Made by a program: the position numbers and the translations under genes
The notes under the pieces: generated by a model
What the model saw: only the letters and a program-made list of their open reading frames with translations
Database searches by the model: none
What the model was told of the DNA's origin: nothing
From: Phycicoccus avicenniae
Lineage (GTDB): Bacteria > Actinomycetota > Actinomycetes > Actinomycetales > Dermatophilaceae
Length of the DNA stretch: 64,000 nucleotides
Reading direction: 5' to 3'
Assembly (NCBI RefSeq): GCF_018139485.1
Contig: NZ_JAGSNF010000001.1
Location: 1-64,000, forward strand
In this document: piece by piece, positions 61,638 to 64,000 of the stretch
Numbering within the stretch: the stretch's first letter is position 1
How the letters are laid out: each line of letters begins with the position of its first letter

Positions 61638-63272
61638 ATGAGCACCGCACCCGACCCCGCCCTCTCGCACACCGTGGGCCCGACCGAGCCCCCACTCCTC
61701 GAGGGGACGATCGGCGCCGCGTTCGACGCGACGTCCGCCCGGCACCCCGACCGTGAGGCCCTCGTCGACGTCTCGGCCGGCCGCCGGTACACCTACGCGG
61801 TGCTCGCCGAGGAGGTCGACCGGCTCGCCCGCGGTCTGCTCGCCGCCGGTCTGGCGAAGGGTGACCGCATCGGCATCTGGGCGCCGAACTGCGCGGAGTG
61901 GACCCTCACCCAGCTCGCGACCGCGAAGATCGGCGCGATCCTCGTGACGATCAACCCCGCGTACCGGACGCACGAGCTGACGTACGTCCTGGGCCAGTCG
62001 GGCATCCGGATGCTCGTCCTCGCCGAGTCCTTCAAGACCTCGGACTACGTCGCGATGCTCGAGCAGGCGCGTCCCGACTGCCCGGGTCTGGAGCAGGCGT
62101 TCGTCATCGGGCAGGAGTCCTGGAACGCCCTCGTCGCCAGCGCCGACGAGGTGCCGGCCGAGCGGCTGGCGGAGGTCGCGGCGGGGCTCGACGCCGGCGA
62201 GCCGATCAACATCCAGTACACCTCCGGGACGACCGGGTTCCCGAAGGGCGCGACCCTGTCGCACCGGAACATCCTCAACAACGGGTACATGGTCGGCGAG
62301 ACGTGCCGGTACACCGAGGAGGACCGGATCTGCATCCCGGTGCCCTTCTACCACTGCTTCGGGATGGTCATGGGCAACCTCGCGGCCGTCACCCACGGCG
62401 CCTGCATGGTCATCCCGGCGCCCGGCTTCGACCCGGCGGCGACGCTCGCGGCCGTCGCCCAGGAGCGGTGCACGTCGCTCTACGGCGTCCCGACGATGTT
62501 CATCGCCGAGTGGAGCCTGCCGGACTTCGCCTCCTACGACCTGTCGTCGGTGCGCACCGGGATCATGGCCGGGTCCCCGTGCCCGGCGTCGATGATGACC
62601 AAGCTCATCGAGTCCGGCATCGAGGAGGTGACGATCGCCTACGGGATGACGGAGACCTCCCCCGTCTCGACGCAGAACCGCACCGACGACACCTTCGAGC
62701 AGAAGGTCGAGACGGTCGGCTCGGTGCATCCCCACCTCGAGATCAAGGTCGTCGACCCCGCCACCGGCGAGACGGTGCCGCGCGGGACGCCGGGGGAGTT
62801 CTGCACGAAGGGGTACTCGGTGATGCTCGGCTACTGGGAGGAGCCGGAGAAGACGGCCGAGGTGCTCGTCGACGGCTGGATGCGGACCGGCGACATCGGC
62901 GTCATGGACGACGAGGGGTTCGTGCGGATCACCGGCCGGATCAAGGACATGGTGATCCGCGGCGGCGAGAACGTCTACCCGCGCGAGATCGAGGAGTTCC
63001 TGTACACGCATCCCGACGTCCAGGACGTCCAGGTCATCGGGGTCCCCGACGAGCGCTACGGCGAGGAGCTGTGCGCCTGGGTGCGGATGAACGACGGCGC
63101 CGAGCCGCTCACCGCCGAGGTCGTCCGCGAGTTCTGCGCCGGCCGCCTGGCGCACTACAAGATCCCCCGGTACGTGCAGGTCGTCGACGAGTTCCCGATG
63201 ACGGTCACGGGCAAGGTCCGCAAGGTCGAGATGCGGGAGAGGACCGTCGCCGACCTGGGCCTGCGCGGGTGA
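61638..63272 (+). CDS. Acyl-CoA synthetase (AMP-binding family)
   Basis: A 544-residue ANL-superfamily ligase. The adenylation P-loop is [16 protein letters not shown]. Core motifs A5 ([10 protein letters not shown]), A7 (WMRTGDIG) and A8 ([23 protein letters not shown]) are present, and the catalytic Lys lies in [12 protein letters not shown]. It activates a medium- or long-chain fatty acid, or similar acid, with ATP and CoA. GGAAGGA lies 5 nt before the ATG. It is probably monocistronic, 75 nt after the decarboxylase. Confidence 0.9.
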   Translation: MSTAPDPALSHTVGPTEPPLLEGTIGAAFDATSARHPDREALVDVSAGRRYTYAVLAEEVDRLARGLLAAGLAKGDRIGIWAPNCAEWTLTQLATAKIGAILVTINPAYRTHELTYVLGQSGIRMLVLAESFKTSDYVAMLEQARPDCPGLEQAFVIGQESWNALVASADEVPAERLAEVAAGLDAGEPINIQYTSGTTGFPKGATLSHRNILNNGYMVGETCRYTEEDRICIPVPFYHCFGMVMGNLAAVTHGACMVIPAPGFDPAATLAAVAQERCTSLYGVPTMFIAEWSLPDFASYDLSSVRTGIMAGSPCPASMMTKLIESGIEEVTIAYGMTETSPVSTQNRTDDTFEQKVETVGSVHPHLEIKVVDPATGETVPRGTPGEFCTKGYSVMLGYWEEPEKTAEVLVDGWMRTGDIGVMDDEGFVRITGRIKDMVIRGGENVYPREIEEFLYTHPDVQDVQVIGVPDERYGEELCAWVRMNDGAEPLTAEVVREFCAGRLAHYKIPRYVQVVDEFPMTVTGKVRKVEMRERTVADLGLRG

Positions 63273-63339
63273 CCGCCCCCGGGGCGCGGCGACGGTAGTT
63301 TGTCCCGGTGATCGTCCTGCCGCATCCCCGGGAGACCCG

Positions 63340-64000
63340 TTGAACACCACGCAGCTCCTCGTCCTCGTCCTCGTCGTGGTCCTCGCCGTGGCGCTCGTCT
63401 GGTTCCTCGTCCAGCGCTCCTCCGGCAAGAAGGACCAGGCCCGGGCCGAGGCGGCCGGGCTGCGGGCCGAGGCGGAGGAGGTCGGTGCAGGGCTCGCCGG
63501 CCAGGAGGCCTTCGCGGCCCAGGCGTCCGAGCGGGCCGACCTCGCCCGCGCGGAGGCCGACGAGGCCGCCCGCCGGGCCGCGGACCTCGGCGCCGAGGCC
63601 GAGCAGCAGCAGGCCGCCACCGACACCGCGCGCTCGCGCTACGAGGCGATGCTGCGCCAGGCCGACACCGTCGACCCCGACGTCGACACCCCGGACGAGC
63701 CCGCCCTGCCCCCGGCCCCCGAGGGCGTCGCCGTCGAGCCGGCGGCCGGCCCCGAGACGCCCTCGTCCACCGTCCCCCCGTCCGACGCGGGCTCGACCGA
63801 GGCCCTCACCGACGGTTCGGCCGCCCCGGCGACCCGCGCCGAGGCCCGACGGATGCGCGAGGAGGCCGAGCGGAACGCGTGGTCCGCCGCCCCGGCGGCC
63901 CCGGTGGCCGGGTCCGCGGTGGCCGTGCGGCCCGACGTCCCCGAGGACGACGTGGACCGCAGCGCGCGCATCGCGTCCGCCGCCGACTACCGCGACGAGG
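63340..64000 (+). CDS. N-terminally anchored coiled-coil protein (truncated by window end)
   Basis: A TTG with GGGAGA 4-5 nt upstream opens a frame that stays open to the window end (220 codons). It starts NTTQLLVLVLVVVLAVALVWFLV, one membrane segment. A long Ala/Glu/Arg-rich heptad region follows (DQARAEAAGLRAEAEEVGAGLAG...) predicted as a coiled coil to about residue 100. Next come a Pro/Asp/Glu-rich low-complexity linker and more charged sequence. I do not recognise a family. The bulk should be cytoplasmic or cell-wall facing depending on orientation. The C-terminus is not visible. Confidence 0.65.
   Translation, partial: MNTTQLLVLVLVVVLAVALVWFLVQRSSGKKDQARAEAAGLRAEAEEVGAGLAGQEAFAAQASERADLARAEADEAARRAADLGAEAEQQQAATDTARSRYEAMLRQADTVDPDVDTPDEPALPPAPEGVAVEPAAGPETPSSTVPPSDAGSTEALTDGSAAPATRAEARRMREEAERNAWSAAPAAPVAGSAVAVRPDVPEDDVDRSARIASAADYRDE

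Noticed and set aside
59949-63626. Minus-strand open frame of about 1225 codons opposite the PLP decarboxylase and acyl-CoA ligase
   Set aside because: Shadow of two well-supported plus-strand genes; low-complexity sequence and no start signal.

Overview
The window is very GC-rich, with codon third positions almost always G or C. It uses many GTG starts and many 4-base stop/start overlaps (GTGA or ATGA). It carries actinobacterial hallmarks: an orphan CUT1 sugar transporter design, a gpgS-folP2 gene pair and MprAB-like two-component genes. I read it as chromosome of a high-GC Actinomycetota, possibly Micrococcales (inference). No rRNA, phage, transposase or CRISPR was seen.

Layout. 1-3.5 kb: tRNA-Ser(GCT), a GNAT acetyltransferase, a sensor kinase/response regulator pair and tRNA-Arg(ACG). 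3.7-12.2 kb: catabolic module 1, with a divergent GHL6-like hydrolase (A1), an ABC solute-binding lipoprotein, two permeases, an alpha/beta hydrolase and a second GHL6-like hydrolase (B1). 12.3-22.6 kb: a two-carbon/three-carbon acid block. On the minus strand are glcD, glcG, malate synthase G and a second alpha/beta hydrolase, followed by a GntR/FCD regulator. On the plus strand are hydroxypyruvate isomerase, tartronate semialdehyde reductase, a 2-hydroxyacid dehydrogenase, glycerate kinase and an IclR regulator. 22.8-26.1 kb: a GH3 glycosidase and an enolase-superfamily acid-sugar dehydratase. 26.3-33.6 kb: module 2, a paralogous copy of module 1 (lipoprotein, two permeases, B2, A2). 33.7-41.5 kb: glucuronate catabolism (gluconokinase, uxaC and a LacI regulator, divergent from uxuB, a ManD-type mannonate dehydratase and an unclassified glycoside hydrolase). 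41.5-44.7 kb: a TetR regulator and a GH3-PA14 glycosidase.

44.8-64 kb is mostly housekeeping or accessory: a PA2169-family protein, a degenerate SDR, DoxX, gpgS-folP2, a CHRD secreted protein, ArsR-SRPBCC-VOC, a YiiX-like peptidase, a crcB pair behind an aminotransferase, an ATL protein, a PQQ-type sugar dehydrogenase lipoprotein, a DUF559-like protein, an MFS symporter, a PLP decarboxylase, an acyl-CoA ligase and a truncated membrane coiled-coil protein.

How it works together (inference). Two paralogous ABC importers without their own ATPase bring in oligosaccharides. Signal-less GHL6-like, GH3 and GH67-like enzymes cut these in the cytoplasm. Released glucuronate goes through UxaC, UxuB and ManD to 2-keto-3-deoxygluconate. 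Glycolate/glyoxylate-type and hydroxypyruvate-type acids go through GlcD/malate synthase and Hyi/GarR/glycerate kinase. Two operator families recur. GGCAA-N4-TTG overlaps the -35 of three promoters (22.66, 26.15 and 36.73 kb) and probably belongs to the LacI protein. A TGATTGTC/TGTCAGTCAA-type motif occurs at 6.0-6.1, 12.98 and 17.9 kb and probably belongs to the GntR protein. The island seems to be an uncharacterised uronate-containing glycan utilisation system built around four GHL6-like enzymes.
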